The notes under the pieces were generated by a model. It saw nothing but the letters and a program-made list of their open reading frames with translations, searched no databases and was not told the origin of the DNA. The position numbers were made by a program, and so were the translations under genes. Below are positions 28,598 through 41,915 of a stretch of DNA of 64,000 nucleotides, in pieces. The stretch is from the NCBI RefSeq assembly GCF_014076845.1, contig NZ_JACGUT010000072.1, positions 60,780-124,779 of the forward strand, in the 5' to 3' direction. Numbering within the stretch: position 1 is the first letter of the stretch; the number at the start of each line of letters is the position of its first letter. The stretch is from Colwellia sp. MB3u-41. Its GTDB lineage: Bacteria; Pseudomonadota; Gammaproteobacteria; Enterobacterales; Alteromonadaceae.

Positions 28598-29083
28598 CTA
28601 AAGTGTTCGAAGAAACAGCCCAATTTCAGACGAATAACCCATAGACTTTGCAATAACGGTATTTTTATCATCAATAACGTAATAGCTTGGATAACCTTCT
28701 ATCTTGAATTGGTGCTTAATTTGCTCTGTACCTAAGGCAATAGGGAAAGTTAATTGATGCTGGCTAGAAAATTCAAAGACCTCTTTTTTATTGACATAAT
28801 CCAACGCAATGGCGATAACATTTATCTGTTGGTTCTTTTCATATATTTCTTGAAGATTACCAATACTGATATGACATATTTGACACCAAGGCGCAAAGAA
28901 GTAAACAACCGTCGTATGCTTTAGAGGGGATAGTGCAATGGTTTTATAATCGAGTGTTTCTAACGAAACAGTTTGTGGCGTTATCTGTTCTCCCGTTGAT
29001 AGCATGTCTGATTCTCTGAACATTGTCAGTGTTTGAAAGATAGCCAAAAATACCACAGCTTGAATAAATAAACTCTTCAACAC
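28598..29083 (-). CDS. Membrane-anchored thioredoxin-like (TlpA/ScsD-type) protein
   Basis: 161 residues. An N-terminal uncleaved anchor (about 4-21, SLFIQAVVFLAIFQTLTM) places the rest in the periplasm. The thioredoxin fold has the active site APWCQICHIS (about 69-78, CxxC = CQIC). A cis-Pro region IEGYPSYYVID (about 130-140) follows. Likely a periplasmic disulfide reductase or redox partner; the target is unknown. It is followed by the M14 gene. Confidence 0.86.
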   Translation of the reverse strand: MLKSLFIQAVVFLAIFQTLTMFRESDMLSTGEQITPQTVSLETLDYKTIALSPLKHTTVVYFFAPWCQICHISIGNLQEIYEKNQQINVIAIALDYVNKKEVFEFSSQHQLTFPIALGTEQIKHQFKIEGYPSYYVIDDKNTVIAKSMGYSSEIGLFLRTL

Positions 29084-29162
29084 AACTCACCTTTATAAAT
29101 AATATAATAACGAAATAGTTATATTTACAGACCCGATCACCCAATTAAAAATTCAAATTAAA

Positions 29163-29192
29163 ACAAAAAATCCAATACCTAGGTATTGGATT
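29163..29192 (-). terminator. Terminator of the ftsK-lolA-rarA-crcB-serS cluster
   Basis: A perfect 24-base palindrome (29169-29192) centred on CTAG, with arms AATCCAATAC/GTATTGGATT, is followed on the minus strand by TTTTTTGTTTT. It lies 38 bases beyond the serS stop. Confidence 0.88.
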
Positions 29193-29229
29193 CTTATTGC
29201 TATTAATAAAGGGAGGTTACCAAGTAGCG

Positions 29230-30537
<1,308 letters not shown>

Positions 30538-30556
30538 TTATTTATTTGAAAAGGGT

Positions 30557-30958
30557 CTACTTGGTAGCATAAGTTACTAAGTACAACCCAACACCAGCGG
30601 CAAAAACACACAGGCTGACATTCAGTAATATATTTATCATGCCCTTTAAGAATTCACCCTGCTGCATTAATAATAATGTATCAAGTGAAAAGGTTGAAAA
30701 GGTCGTGAAGGCCCCTAAAAATCCGATACCAATTAAGGTTCGATAGACACTGACTTCAATAACACCATTTTCAATAAGGCCATATAAGGCGCCCATGATT
30801 AATGAGCCCGAAATATTAACCGCCAGCGTGGCAAAAGGGAACCCTTTTCCGAGCCAATTAAATATTAATTGTGAAAAATAAAATCTTAAGCTTGCCCCAC
30901 ATGCTCCGCCAAGTGCTACAAATAGATATAATGAAAAATTGCTGATGTTATTTGTCAT
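30557..30958 (-). CDS. crcB: Fluoride channel CrcB (Fluc)
   Basis: 133 residues from [26 protein letters not shown] (ATG at 30958). Four membrane helices are present. The conserved [10 protein letters not shown] (first helix), [15 protein letters not shown] with the channel Asn (second), [15 protein letters not shown] (third; the Phe-box and Thr-Phe-Ser-Thr-Phe break) and the last helix at about 107-128 are typical. It forms a dual-topology dimer exporting fluoride. The start overlaps the end of rarA by 11 bases. No fluoride riboswitch is apparent, as expected inside an operon. Confidence 0.95.
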   Translation of the reverse strand: MTNNISNFSLYLFVALGGACGASLRFYFSQLIFNWLGKGFPFATLAVNISGSLIMGALYGLIENGVIEVSVYRTLIGIGFLGAFTTFSTFSLDTLLLMQQGEFLKGMINILLNVSLCVFAAGVGLYLVTYATK

Positions 30959-32333
30959 AACGTTTCTCATTACTTTGTCGGTTTAATTCATTGAGGTAAT
31001 GCTGTTTATCTTTAAGTTGTTTTTCCAAACCACGGTCTGTCGGATGATAAAGCGAGGTAAGCTGTAAAGACTCTGGAAAATAGTTTTCTCCTGCGGCAAA
31101 AGCATTATCTTCATTGTGTGCATATCGGTATTCACTACCGTGGCCTAATTCTTTAGTAATGCTACTTGTCGCATTTTTTAAGTGCAAGGGTACGTCTAAT
31201 TCTGAGGTGTTTTTAGCCAATTCTTTGGCTTGATTAAAAGCCATGTACACCGCATTACTTTTTGGCGCTAGTGCCATATAAACAGTAGCTTGCGCTATTG
31301 CTCGCTCTCCTTCGCTGGGTCCAACACGTTGAAAGGTATCCCACGCGTTTATAGCTAGTTGCATGGCCCGGGGATCCGCATTACCAATATCTTCACTCGC
31401 AATTGCAAGCAGTCTGCGTGCTACATATAATGCATCACCACCACCGGCTAATATTCTTGCATACCAGTAAAGTGCCGCGTCAGGTGAACTACCCCTTACT
31501 GATTTGTGAAAAGCACTGATCAAATCATAGAACGCATCGCCGCCCTTATCATACAAAGCAACTTTATTTCCAGCCACTTGAACGACAGTTTCTAAGGTAA
31601 CTGTTTTCGATGACCCTGAAAGAATATCGACACAATTTTCAAATACATTTAATAAGCGTCGAGCATCACCATTAGCTAAGGTCAATAATTGATGTTCTGC
31701 TTTATCTTCTATATTAATGGTGACTTTTTTACTGCGTTGTTCGTTGTCACACGCACGTTTTAAAATAATCGTTAAGTCTACACGCGTTAGTTTTTTTAAG
31801 GTATAAACACGTGCACGTGACAATACCGCTTGGTTTAATTCAAAAGCGGGGTTTTCGGTCGTCGCACCAATGAAAATAATCGTTCCATCTTCAATAAAAG
31901 GTAAAAAAGCGTCTTGCTGACCTTTATTAAAGCGGTGCACTTCGTCAACAAATAACACGGTACGTTTTTGTTGACGCTGTAAACGTTGTTTGGCATTTTC
32001 TATCGCTTGACGAATATCTTTGATGCCAGAAGTTACTGCTGATAAACGCTCTACTTCTGCATTAGCATGGCTGGCAATAATTTCTGCTAAGGTCGTTTTA
32101 CCCGTACCTGGCGGTCCCCAAAAAATAACCGAATGACATTTTCCTTGTTCAATAGCCAGGGTTAATGGCATACCTGGCGATAAAATATGCTGCTGCCCCT
32201 GATAATTTGCTAATGTTTTTGGTCTAAGTTTGGCAGCAAGCGGCTGAAATTCATCACGTTGAATATCATCGTCATTATTGCCTTCATCTGCAAAATCTAA
32301 AGGCAAAGAACCATTAGGCGTAATATTAGCCAT
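30948..32333 (-). CDS. rarA: Replication-associated recombination protein A (RarA/MgsA)
   Basis: AAA+ ATPase acting at stalled forks, 461 residues. Walker A is [15 protein letters not shown] (about 70-84). Walker B is [20 protein letters not shown] (about 125-144). Sensor 1 is [23 protein letters not shown] (about 154-176). The C-terminal tetramerisation region shows [18 protein letters not shown]. It shares one base with the lolA stop (TAATG), so it is translationally coupled. Confidence 0.96.
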   Translation of the reverse strand: MANITPNGSLPLDFADEGNNDDDIQRDEFQPLAAKLRPKTLANYQGQQHILSPGMPLTLAIEQGKCHSVIFWGPPGTGKTTLAEIIASHANAEVERLSAVTSGIKDIRQAIENAKQRLQRQQKRTVLFVDEVHRFNKGQQDAFLPFIEDGTIIFIGATTENPAFELNQAVLSRARVYTLKKLTRVDLTIILKRACDNEQRSKKVTINIEDKAEHQLLTLANGDARRLLNVFENCVDILSGSSKTVTLETVVQVAGNKVALYDKGGDAFYDLISAFHKSVRGSSPDAALYWYARILAGGGDALYVARRLLAIASEDIGNADPRAMQLAINAWDTFQRVGPSEGERAIAQATVYMALAPKSNAVYMAFNQAKELAKNTSELDVPLHLKNATSSITKELGHGSEYRYAHNEDNAFAAGENYFPESLQLTSLYHPTDRGLEKQLKDKQHYLNELNRQSNEKRYDK

Positions 32334-33019
32334 TAACGTTGGTCATCTAACTGAACACCTTCAGGAATTTCATAAATAAACAATGCGCTGTCTGGAGAAT
32401 GCTTGTCATCAAATTGTGAAAGCTTAAAGATACTCAACTGACCTGTAGCGTCTAATATGGTGAAACTATCAAGTTTGTGACTGTTTTCTTTAAAACGTAA
32501 TTCTAATGTCTTCACTTGCGCATTATTATCAATCGCATGAATAAGGTAATTATTCTCATCTGTTGAACTAACACTGTAATGTTGCCAAAGTGTTGGATCA
32601 CTACTCGTTAGCAGTAAAATAGGGGTATTCATCAATGCTTTTTCTAAAAGGTACGCACTGACCTGCTCAACAAAGGGGTCAAAAAACCATAGTGTTACGC
32701 CGTCTGAAACAATTAATGTCTCATCAGGTTCAACGGTATTCCAATGCACTAAATTAGGCTTTTTAACCGCTAGCGTTCCTAAGGCATTTTGGAGTTCATT
32801 GCCTTCTGCATCGAGCACCTGCTGTTTAAAGTCAGCAGTAAAGTACTCGAGCGAAGCTAACTTTTTAATGAGCGTACCTTTTACCAATTGAGAGGCTTTT
32901 ATCGGTTTTTCTAGAGTATTTATAGGATCATTTATTGGTAAAGCAAAAGCACTCGAGTTGCTCAGAAGAACAGCAGAAATAAATGAAACGACGGCTGTTT
33001 TTTTTAGGGAAAAAATCAC
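32333..33019 (-). CDS. lolA: Outer-membrane lipoprotein carrier protein LolA
   Basis: Periplasmic chaperone ferrying lipoproteins from LolCDE to LolB, 228 residues. The signal peptide is about 1-26 (cleavage near AFA). [20 protein letters not shown] (about 52-71), FWWN-like core [42 protein letters not shown] (about 88-129) and a C-terminal PEGVQLDDQ match LolA. Position between ftsK and rarA is the classic gammaproteobacterial arrangement. Confidence 0.94.
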   Translation of the reverse strand: MIFSLKKTAVVSFISAVLLSNSSAFALPINDPINTLEKPIKASQLVKGTLIKKLASLEYFTADFKQQVLDAEGNELQNALGTLAVKKPNLVHWNTVEPDETLIVSDGVTLWFFDPFVEQVSAYLLEKALMNTPILLLTSSDPTLWQHYSVSSTDENNYLIHAIDNNAQVKTLELRFKENSHKLDSFTILDATGQLSIFKLSQFDDKHSPDSALFIYEIPEGVQLDDQR

Positions 33020-33065
33020 TCAGTTATCCTTATTAATTTAGTAAGTTGAGGTAAAGATATAACCC

Positions 33066-35591
33066 CTATTGATCTCTTACAGGTGGTGGAGCTAATACTT
33101 CACGTGCACCATTGTGTCCTGGCGAACTGACCACACTTTGGTTTTCCATATCTTCAACAATACGGGCGGCACGGTTATAGCCGATTCTAAATTTTCGTTG
33201 CACACTTGAAATTGAAACACGTCGACCTTTAGTCACAAATTCAACAGCTTCATCATATAAGGTGTCAAGTTCAACGGCTTCATCAGCCTCTGCTTGCTCC
33301 CCAGGTAACAATATTTCGTTGTCGCTATCACCTGATAATATTTCGTCAACATAATTAGGGGCGCCACGTGTTTTCCAGTCAGCAACCACAGCATGAACTT
33401 CATCATCGTTTACAAAGGCGCCATGCACACGAACAGAAACAGCTTCACCCGGTGGTAAATAAAACATATCTCCCATACCCAGTAATTGCTCAGCCCCTTG
33501 TTGATCTAAAATAATACGAGACTCCATTCTTGATTGCACGCGAAGTGCCATACGGGTTGGAATATTCGCTTTTATTAGCCCCGTAATAACGTCCGCTGAC
33601 GGGCGTTGCGTTGCTAAAATTAAATGCATACCCGCGGCTCGCGCTTTCTGGGCAATACGTGCAATAAGTTCTTCAACTTTTTTACCAGCAACCATCATCA
33701 TATCGGCGAATTCGTCGACAAGAATAACAATCGCGGGTAACTTCTCTAATAAAGGCGGTGTTTGAGTAAAAGCATCATTAGGTTGCCAAGTTGGGTCTAT
33801 TAAAGGCGCTCCAGCTTCAATGGCATTGAGTACCTTTTCATTATAACCTTTAAGATTACGTACCCCTAAAGAAGACATTAGTTTGTAACGACGTTCCATT
33901 TCACCAACACACCAACGCAGTGCGTTGGCCGCTTCTTTCATATCGGTGACCACTTCAGCCAACAAATGTGGAATACCATTATAAACAGATAATTCAACCT
34001 GCTTAGGATCGATCATGATCATCCGTACATCTTCAGGCGTCGATTTATATAAAATACTCACAATCATGGTATTAACAGCAACAGATTTACCTGAGCCAGT
34101 GGTACCTGCCACCAATAAATGCGGCATTTTGGCTAAATCAGCAATAACAGGCTTACCCGATATGTCGCTACCAATGGCCATCGCTAAGTGAGATCCTGAT
34201 GCTGCAAATGCAGGTGCAGAAATAACATCAGTAAAATAGACCGTTTCTCGGTATTTATTGGGAAGTTCAATACCGATAACTGATTTGCCCTCAATCACTT
34301 CCACAACACGGACACTTTTAGCGGATAATGAACGAGCAATATCTTGAGATAAACCGCTTACCTTACTTGCCTTGACTCCTGGCGCTAGGTTTAACTCAAA
34401 GCGGGTTATAACAGGACCCGGAAAAACCCCCACAACCTCAGCTACAACGCCGAACTCTAAAAGTTTTTCTTCGACTAAACGACTCACCAGTTCAAGCTCT
34501 TTTTCATCAATAGGGTTTTGAGTTCTATTGGGACGGTCTAACAAATCGAATCCTGGGAGACCTTGATAAGTTGCGCTTTCACTTTTAGGCGTTAATTTTA
34601 TTGGCTCTTCAACGATTATGGGGTCGACGTTTTCAAAGGCTGCCGTTATTTCGTCTTCACTAACGTGCTCTTGCACATTAAAAGCGATAGGTTCACCGAT
34701 TAAATCGTCTATCGCGACAAAGTGTTCAATATCTTCTGGGGGATCAAATGAAACATCATTTTTACTGGGCGCAATAAGATCTTGATGTTCTTCTTCATTT
34801 ATCGCATTAAAAGCATGGTGTAATTCTTTACTTTCATCCGCTAAACGGTCATTTTGATGAACATTTTCAACTTGTTGCTCTGCAAAGTCGGGTAAAATTA
34901 TCGATTGTTCTTTTTGCTGATTAGATTCAACCAATCGTGATTGCTTGAGTTTTGCGGCTTTAAATTCAGCCAAATAATCTTTTATTTTTTGCGGTATCGT
35001 CAATAAGTATTGCGCAAATAAAATGGTATAGGCACCAGTTTTGTCGATAAAAGCGATTAAAGAGAACCCTGTTAACAATACAAAACCAGAAAATAAGAAC
35101 GTTAAAAATAATAAAGTACTGCCCACAAACGAAAAGTAAGGCAAGACAGTTTGACTTAATACGTCACCAATAATGCCACCCGCAGAAAAATAGAACACAT
35201 CATCAAAGTTCATACTTGCAATTGATGTTACGCCAATATAAAAAAGAATAAAGCCAATAAACTTCAAACCTAAGGTTAAATAATCTAATTGAATGAGGCG
35301 GTGATATTTTTGAAACAACAACCAACCCGTTATTGCGGCTACAAAAGGTAGGCTATAAGCAATAAAGCCAAATAGATTTAAAAGTAAGTCAGAAAGATAA
35401 GCCCCAACAGCACCGCCTAAATTTCGAATGGGGGTTTGATAACCTGTTTGCGACCAACCTGGATCAGCAGGATTAAAGCTAAACAGCGCCAGCATAATAA
35501 ACATGGCAAAAACGAATGAAACCAACAAACCTGCTTCAAGTAGTCGTTGCACACCGTTTAATTTACTTTGGGTAGGAGATTCTGTAGACAA
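33066..35591 (-). CDS. ftsK: DNA translocase FtsK
   Basis: Septal DNA pump coordinating chromosome dimer resolution with division, 841 residues. Four to five N-terminal membrane segments (about 16-200) are followed by a short, acidic, Gln/Glu-rich linker (about 215-365), much shorter than in E. coli. Then comes the motor: Walker [16 protein letters not shown] (about 493-507) and Walker [17 protein letters not shown] (about 623-638). [19 protein letters not shown] follows. The C-terminal winged-helix gamma domain ([24 protein letters not shown]) reads KOPS. It is upstream of lolA. Confidence 0.96.
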   Translation of the reverse strand: MSTESPTQSKLNGVQRLLEAGLLVSFVFAMFIMLALFSFNPADPGWSQTGYQTPIRNLGGAVGAYLSDLLLNLFGFIAYSLPFVAAITGWLLFQKYHRLIQLDYLTLGLKFIGFILFYIGVTSIASMNFDDVFYFSAGGIIGDVLSQTVLPYFSFVGSTLLFLTFLFSGFVLLTGFSLIAFIDKTGAYTILFAQYLLTIPQKIKDYLAEFKAAKLKQSRLVESNQQKEQSIILPDFAEQQVENVHQNDRLADESKELHHAFNAINEEEHQDLIAPSKNDVSFDPPEDIEHFVAIDDLIGEPIAFNVQEHVSEDEITAAFENVDPIIVEEPIKLTPKSESATYQGLPGFDLLDRPNRTQNPIDEKELELVSRLVEEKLLEFGVVAEVVGVFPGPVITRFELNLAPGVKASKVSGLSQDIARSLSAKSVRVVEVIEGKSVIGIELPNKYRETVYFTDVISAPAFAASGSHLAMAIGSDISGKPVIADLAKMPHLLVAGTTGSGKSVAVNTMIVSILYKSTPEDVRMIMIDPKQVELSVYNGIPHLLAEVVTDMKEAANALRWCVGEMERRYKLMSSLGVRNLKGYNEKVLNAIEAGAPLIDPTWQPNDAFTQTPPLLEKLPAIVILVDEFADMMMVAGKKVEELIARIAQKARAAGMHLILATQRPSADVITGLIKANIPTRMALRVQSRMESRIILDQQGAEQLLGMGDMFYLPPGEAVSVRVHGAFVNDDEVHAVVADWKTRGAPNYVDEILSGDSDNEILLPGEQAEADEAVELDTLYDEAVEFVTKGRRVSISSVQRKFRIGYNRAARIVEDMENQSVVSSPGHNGAREVLAPPPVRDQ

Positions 35592-35732
35592 TATAATAAA
35601 CCGAGTTAATAGCTATTTTATATCCGCACTACTGCAAGAAGCATTAGCACAGGTATGTTTATATACAGTAAAATAACAAACTATCGTAAGGAGTTAAATG
35701 TTTAAATGACTTACTTTATATGATTTGCTGAT

Positions 35733-36215
35733 TTATCGTTTAATTGGCAGAAAATTAGTCGATTTCACCTCTTCCATCACCATATAACTTCTACTTTCAC
35801 TTACCGAAGGAAGACGAAGCAAAGTATCACCGAGTAATTCACGATAAGCGATCATGTCAGCAACGCGTGTTTTAAGTAAGAAGTCAAAGTTACCTGACAC
35901 TAGATGACACTCTTGAATAACATCTAATTCATGCACGGCTTTGGAAAAATCGTCGAAAACATCTGGGCTCGTTTTTGTTAACGTTATTTCAACCAATACA
36001 AGTAAAGCGGCTTCAAGTTTTTGAGGATTGAGTATCGCTTGGTATCCTTTAATATAGTTTTCTTTTTCTAACCTTTTTACTCTTTCTAAACAGGGTGTTG
36101 GACTTAAACCAACTATTTTAGATAGCTCTACATTAGAGATGCGCGCATTCTTTTGTAACTCAACGAGGATATTACGATCGATTCGATCGATACTTTTACT
36201 TGGAGAACTGGACAT
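35733..36215 (-). CDS. lrp: Leucine-responsive regulatory protein (Lrp)
   Basis: Lrp/AsnC-family regulator, 160 residues from MSSSPSKSIDRIDRN (ATG at 36215; an ATG 12 bases upstream is also in frame). The N-terminal helix-turn-helix is about 12-60 (NILVELQKNARISNVELSKIVGLSPTPCLERVKRLE). The C-terminal RAM ligand domain includes LVEITLTKTSPDVFDDF and ECHLVSGNFDFLLKTRV. It is divergent from ald, suggesting that it controls alanine dehydrogenase in response to amino acids. Confidence 0.93.
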   Translation of the reverse strand: MSSSPSKSIDRIDRNILVELQKNARISNVELSKIVGLSPTPCLERVKRLEKENYIKGYQAILNPQKLEAALLVLVEITLTKTSPDVFDDFSKAVHELDVIQECHLVSGNFDFLLKTRVADMIAYRELLGDTLLRLPSVSESRSYMVMEEVKSTNFLPIKR

Positions 36216-36350
36216 TATATAAAACACTACATATTTTCAATATAACAGGATTATATATTGATAAATAAAATAATACGACAGGATAATTCGAGAATAACGC
36301 ATTATAATAGCCGCAAATATTATAAAAAACATACAACGAGTGAAACTATT

Positions 36351-37472
36351 ATGATTATTGGTGTTCCTAAAGAAATTAAAAACCATGAGTACCGCATTGG
36401 TTTAACGCCTGCTGGCGTTAATGAATTAACGGTTAATGGCCATGAAGTACTTGTTGAAAATAATGGCGGCGAGTCAATTGGCTTTGAAAACGGCCAATAT
36501 ATAGCAGCTGGCGCAAAAATAATAAACACAGCGGCAGAAATTTTTGCAACCGCTGACATGATAATCAAAGTTAAAGAACCTCAGCCAGCTGAATGTAAAA
36601 TGCTGCGCCCAGGTCAAATCCTTTTCACTTACCTACATCTTGCACCCGATGCGAAGCAAACTGAATTACTCGTTGCTTCAGGCGCCACGTGTATTGCTTA
36701 CGAAACCGTAACGGCTGCTGAAGGTGGTTTACCACTATTAGCACCAATGTCAGAAGTAGCTGGCCGTATGTCTATTCAAGCAGGTGCTCATGCCCTTGAA
36801 AAAGCACAAGGTGGTTTAGGTGCTTTATTAGGCGGTGTTCCTGGTGTTGCACCAGCGAAAGTATTAATTATAGGTGGTGGTGTTGTTGGTACTCAAGCTG
36901 CACGTATGGCGGTAGGTATGGGCGCTGACGTGACTATATTAGATCGTTCATTACCACGTTTACGTCAATTAGATACTGAATTTGATGGTCGTTTAAAAAC
37001 AGTTTACTCTACTGCTGATGCGATGGATCAATTAATTGTTGAAGCTGACTTAGTCATTGGCGCGGTATTAATTCCAGGCGCTGCTGCTCCTAAACTAGTG
37101 ACAAGAGCCCACATCAAAATGATGAAGAAAGGTGCTGTTGTTGTTGATGTTGCGATTGACCAAGGCGGTTGTTTTGAAACATCAAAAGCAACGACTCACC
37201 AAGACCCAACTTATGTGGTAGACGATGTAGTACATTATTGTGTCGCGAACATGCCAGGTGGCGTTGCTCGTACATCGACAATGGCGCTAACCAATGCAAC
37301 CATGCCATTTACAGTAATGCTTGCTAATAAAGGTGCCAAACAAGCAATGCTTGATAACGTACACTTAATGAATGGTTTAAACGTGTTAGGTGGAAAAATT
37401 ACTTATAAGCCAGTTGCCGAAGTTTTAGGCTACGATTATGTGCCGCCTGAACAGGCTATTGCGACTTTATAA
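36351..37472 (+). CDS. ald: Alanine dehydrogenase
   Basis: NAD-dependent interconversion of alanine with pyruvate and ammonia, 373 residues. I start at 36351 (MIIGVPKEIKNHEYRIGLTPAGV), the universal Ald N-terminus, preceded by a GAGTG ribosome site. The longer in-frame ORF from 36258 is not family-like. Substrate residues lie in KVKEPQPAE and YLHLAPD. The NAD-binding glycine motif is in VLIIGGGVVGTQAARMAVGMGADVTILD (about 170-197). VDVAIDQGGCFETS and ANMPGGVARTST follow. Divergent lrp is the likely regulator. Confidence 0.96.
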   Translation: MIIGVPKEIKNHEYRIGLTPAGVNELTVNGHEVLVENNGGESIGFENGQYIAAGAKIINTAAEIFATADMIIKVKEPQPAECKMLRPGQILFTYLHLAPDAKQTELLVASGATCIAYETVTAAEGGLPLLAPMSEVAGRMSIQAGAHALEKAQGGLGALLGGVPGVAPAKVLIIGGGVVGTQAARMAVGMGADVTILDRSLPRLRQLDTEFDGRLKTVYSTADAMDQLIVEADLVIGAVLIPGAAAPKLVTRAHIKMMKKGAVVVDVAIDQGGCFETSKATTHQDPTYVVDDVVHYCVANMPGGVARTSTMALTNATMPFTVMLANKGAKQAMLDNVHLMNGLNVLGGKITYKPVAEVLGYDYVPPEQAIATL

Positions 37473-37513
37473 TAACGAAGTCACGTTTATAAAAATATTT
37501 CTTTAATATATAA

Positions 37514-37547
37514 AACCTCTGTTATATTTTTAACAGAGGTTTTTTTT
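37514..37547 (+). terminator. Terminator after ald
   Basis: A perfect 11-bp stem AACCTCTGTTA/TAACAGAGGTT with a 6-base loop is followed by a T run. Confidence 0.9.
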
Positions 37548-37563
37548 GTTATAGACTATAAAA

Positions 37564-37579
37564 CTGACCATATGGTTAA
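37564..37579. promoter_or_regulatory. Candidate RutR-like operator upstream of the oxygenase gene
   Basis: CTGACCATATGGTTAA matches TTGACCA-N2-TGGTCAA at 12 of the 14 arm positions. It lies 52 bases before the preferred oxygenase start, after the ald terminator. It resembles the sites at 1085 and 4954. Confidence 0.55.
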
Positions 37580-37631
37580 GTTATGCTATCTTTCGATTAA
37601 TATAACTAAAATAAGCTACAGGAAATCAATC

Positions 37632-38471
37632 ATGCAAATTCAGGTTGTCGATTACCAAGATAAAAATGCCGCAAAATTATTTGTTCAAAGTTTGAGAGAA
37701 ACAGGGTTTGGTGTGTTAATTAACCACCCTATTCAACAGCAAGTTGTTGAATCTATTTATAAAAATTGGTATGAATTTTTTTCTAGCGAAGAAAAACATA
37801 CTCTAAATTTTGATCCTCAAAAACAAGACGGCTATTTTTCAACAGAAATTTCTGAAACAGCAAAAGGTCACGCCAATAAAGACATAAAAGAGTATTTTCA
37901 TGTCTATCCTTGGGGTAGGATCCCAGAGCAACTTAAAGCAGAAATACTGAGCTATTATAATAATGCATCTGAGCTTGCTGCAGAATTACTTGATTGGGTT
38001 GAAAAATATAGCCCCGTCGAAGTTTCATCAAAATATTCAGAACAACTTTCTAATATGATTAAAGATACGCCAAATACCTTACTCCGTATTTTACATTACC
38101 CTCCCCTTAAAGGTGATGAAGAGCCTGGTGCAGTTAGAGCCGCAGCACATGAAGACATCAATTTGTTAACGATATTACCCGCGGCTAATGAACCTGGCCT
38201 GCAAGTACAACAACAAGATGGTTCTTGGATAGATGTGCCGAGCGATTTTGGCAGCTTAATTATTAATATTGGTGATATGTTACAAGAAGCTTCAGGAGGC
38301 TATTTTCCATCCACTAGCCATCGCGTAATAAATCCTTCAGGCAAGGCCAGTGAAAAGTCTAGAATATCACTGCCATTATTTCTTCATCCGCGAGATGAAG
38401 TTGTTTTATCTGACCGACACACTCAAAAAAGTTATCTTTTAGAAAGATTAAAAGAACTTGGCGTAAAATAG
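37632..38471 (+). CDS. Isopenicillin-N-synthase-like Fe(II)/2-oxoglutarate dioxygenase
   Basis: 280 residues from MQIQVVDYQDKN (ATG at 37632, AGGAAA ribosome site). The upstream in-frame GTG/TTG extension is not family-like. The non-haem iron facial triad is visible as His-Glu-Asp segment AAHEDINLLTILP (about 172-184; His and Asp) and TSHRVINP (about 230-237; His). The 2-oxoglutarate-binding Arg is in SRISLPLFLHP. The IPNS-like family includes thymine dioxygenase in fungi. A RutR-like operator upstream makes a pyrimidine-related hydroxylase plausible, but the substrate is unproven. Confidence 0.85.
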   Translation: MQIQVVDYQDKNAAKLFVQSLRETGFGVLINHPIQQQVVESIYKNWYEFFSSEEKHTLNFDPQKQDGYFSTEISETAKGHANKDIKEYFHVYPWGRIPEQLKAEILSYYNNASELAAELLDWVEKYSPVEVSSKYSEQLSNMIKDTPNTLLRILHYPPLKGDEEPGAVRAAAHEDINLLTILPAANEPGLQVQQQDGSWIDVPSDFGSLIINIGDMLQEASGGYFPSTSHRVINPSGKASEKSRISLPLFLHPRDEVVLSDRHTQKSYLLERLKELGVK

Positions 38472-38476
38472 TGATG

Positions 38477-39589
<1,113 letters not shown>

Positions 39590-39592
39590 TCA

Positions 39593-40309
39593 TTGAACAA
39601 CCAGATTATCAAATTACTCAATATCGATAATCTGGTTTTCCCTCCTCTGCAAAATGCACTTGATGAACCAAATGGCCTCCTCGCTTTTGGTGGTGATTTA
39701 TCTGTAGCCCGATTACAGTCAGCTTATCGTTCAGGCATATTCCCTTGGTATAGTGACGGCGAGCCTATTATGTGGTGGAGCCCTGATCCGCGCGGTATTA
39801 TTTTAACCGACCAATTACCCATTAATCGCACCTTGAGAAAAGTATTAAAACAGCAAAACTTTACCGTAACATTAAATCAAGCCTTCAATCGTGTTATCAA
39901 TTATTGCGCCGATGCTCCCTTTCGAAAAGAAGAAACGTGGATAGTTGACGATATGCTTGCTGCCTATCAACAGTTGCATGACCATGGTATTGCACACTCT
40001 ATTGAAGTTTGGATGGACGGTGAATTAGCTGGCGGTTTATATGGTGTGGCAATTAATGGCTGCTTTTCTGGTGAATCGATGTTTTATCGAAAAAGTAATG
40101 GTTCTAAAATAGCACTGGTTTATTTAAACAACTTATTAAAACACCAAAACATTCCATTAATTGACTGCCAAATGCTTAACCCCTTTTTAGAAGATATGGG
40201 CTGCATAGAAATTCCACGCTCACAATACATGGCATTACAAGCAACAGCATTGTCTGTTTCACTACCTTCTGATTTTTGGCTACCTCGCCAACTGACATTA
40301 GCGCCTTAA
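39593..40309 (+). CDS. aat: Leucyl/phenylalanyl-tRNA-protein transferase
   Basis: N-end-rule enzyme adding Leu or Phe to proteins with N-terminal Arg/Lys, 238 residues. The start is a TTG at 39593 with AAAGG in front, inside the end of trxB. No ATG is available before the conserved N-terminal FPPLQNALDEPNGLLAFGGDLS. Other signatures are GIFPWYSDGEPIMWWSPDPRGI, EETWIVDDMLAAYQQLHDHG, GGLYGVAINGCFSGESMF and LIDCQML. It is followed by bpt, giving both transferases of the pathway together. Confidence 0.94.
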   Translation: MNNQIIKLLNIDNLVFPPLQNALDEPNGLLAFGGDLSVARLQSAYRSGIFPWYSDGEPIMWWSPDPRGIILTDQLPINRTLRKVLKQQNFTVTLNQAFNRVINYCADAPFRKEETWIVDDMLAAYQQLHDHGIAHSIEVWMDGELAGGLYGVAINGCFSGESMFYRKSNGSKIALVYLNNLLKHQNIPLIDCQMLNPFLEDMGCIEIPRSQYMALQATALSVSLPSDFWLPRQLTLAP

Positions 40310-40336
40310 TTCGATAACTACCATTAGAAACTTGAT

Positions 40337-41038
40337 ATGAGCACAAATTTTCAGCTAGGTATTACCCAATCCTTTCCATGTAATTACTTGCCTAACCAAC
40401 AAGAACGATTATTGATTGCAACCGACGAGCGTTTACACAACAGTGAACATTATGGTTGGCTGATGTCACAAGGTTTTAGGCGCAGTGGCGATCAAATATA
40501 TCGGCCTCATTGCGAACTCTGCTCTGCATGTAAGTCTCTACGGGTCTTAGTGAAAGAATTTTGTTTATCTAAAAGTCAAAAGCGCAATATTAAAAAAAAT
40601 AACGTGTTCACCATTAACGTTTCAACTGAAACAAAAGCCATTTATTATCCATTGTACGAAAATTATATCAATACTTTACATACAGATGGCTCAATGTTCC
40701 CAGCCACGGCTGATCAATATAATAGCGTTATCAATTGTAATGTTACAGAGCAGCTATACCTTGAAATTTGGCATAAAAGTGAACTTATCAGTGTTGCGGT
40801 AACAGATACCCTAAAAGACGCTCTATCTGCCGTATATACCTTTTACCATCCAGATTATAATAAGCACGGTTTAGGTGTATTTTCAATTTTGCAACAAGTG
40901 GCGTTAGCAAAAGATATGCAGAAGAATTTTCTTTATCTCGGTTACCAAATTAACGAATGTAAAAAGATGAATTACAAGAATCGTTATTACCCACACCAAG
41001 TCTTAATAGAAAACAGCTGGCAAACGGTAAATAAATAA
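40337..41038 (+). CDS. bpt: Aspartate/glutamate leucyltransferase (Bpt)
   Basis: Adds Leu to proteins with N-terminal Asp or Glu for ClpS/ClpAP degradation, 233 residues. N-terminal [15 protein letters not shown], then [29 protein letters not shown] with paired cysteines, and [26 protein letters not shown] plus [20 protein letters not shown] are hallmarks of the ATE1-like family. It follows aat by 27 bases. Confidence 0.94.
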   Translation: MSTNFQLGITQSFPCNYLPNQQERLLIATDERLHNSEHYGWLMSQGFRRSGDQIYRPHCELCSACKSLRVLVKEFCLSKSQKRNIKKNNVFTINVSTETKAIYYPLYENYINTLHTDGSMFPATADQYNSVINCNVTEQLYLEIWHKSELISVAVTDTLKDALSAVYTFYHPDYNKHGLGVFSILQQVALAKDMQKNFLYLGYQINECKKMNYKNRYYPHQVLIENSWQTVNK

Positions 41039-41116
41039 CACTATAGCTTTACATTCCAGCCTGTTTTCGGCATTATCTGCCCAGATTTTTGTTTATGCAC
41101 AACTTTAGAGGTTTAG

Positions 41117-41341
<225 letters not shown>

Positions 41342-41361
41342 TTAAGACCCTATAAAGCTAA

Positions 41362-41396
41362 AAGCCCTGTGAATAATATTCACAGGGCTTTTTTAT
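41362..41396 (+). terminator. Terminator after infA
   Basis: A perfect 13-bp stem AAGCCCTGTGAAT/ATTCACAGGGCTT with a 3-base loop, followed by TTTT. It marks the end of the conserved backbone on the plus strand. Confidence 0.9.
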
Positions 41397-41441
41397 TACT
41401 TTAGATATGTATCGTTAAATCTAGAATTCAAGCATTGATGA

Positions 41442-41915
41442 TTAAACCAGCTTTTTTAATAAGCCGTTGCTAGCATCTTCAACTAAATCTAATACAAACT
41501 TAAATCCCCTCGCCCCACCGTAATAAGGATCGGGTACTTCTAACTCTTCAAAATTATCTGCATACTCTAGAAACAATTGAATTTTTTCATGTAAATGCTC
41601 TGGTGCTAACTTTTTTAGCTCTTTAACATTATGTTCATCCATCGCTAAGACCAAATCAAATTTGGTAAAATCTTCAATAATGACTTTACGTGCTTTAATT
41701 TTGTCAAATGAATAGCCACGTTCAATGCCTATCTTTTGTGCACGATGGTCGGGTTTTTCACGCGCATGAGAACCCGTTGTACCCGCAGAATCTATAGTTA
41801 AAGAAATACCCTTTTCTTTAACTTTATGACGAAAGACCGCCTCAGCACTTGGCGAACGACAGATATTGCCCATGCAAACAAACAATACAGATTTAATGTT
41901 ACTTAAGTCTTCCAA
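41442..41915 (-). CDS. Low-molecular-weight protein-tyrosine phosphatase
   Basis: Hydrolyses phosphotyrosine, or is related to arsenate reductases; 157 residues. The P-loop FVCMGNICRSPSAEAVF (Cys-x5-Arg-Ser) and the catalytic Asp in DPYYGGARGF define LMW-PTP. I start at a TTG (41915) behind AAAGGA. The only upstream in-frame ATG (41975) adds 20 unfamiliar residues. It is the last recognisable core-like gene before the cassette array. I cannot tell whether it is backbone or an old terminal cassette. Confidence 0.88.
   Translation of the reverse strand: MEDLSNIKSVLFVCMGNICRSPSAEAVFRHKVKEKGISLTIDSAGTTGSHAREKPDHRAQKIGIERGYSFDKIKARKVIIEDFTKFDLVLAMDEHNVKELKKLAPEHLHEKIQLFLEYADNFEELEVPDPYYGGARGFKFVLDLVEDASNGLLKKLV

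Noticed and set aside
30959..30970. Fluoride riboswitch before crcB
   Set aside because: The crcB start lies inside rarA, with no space or sequence for a riboswitch.
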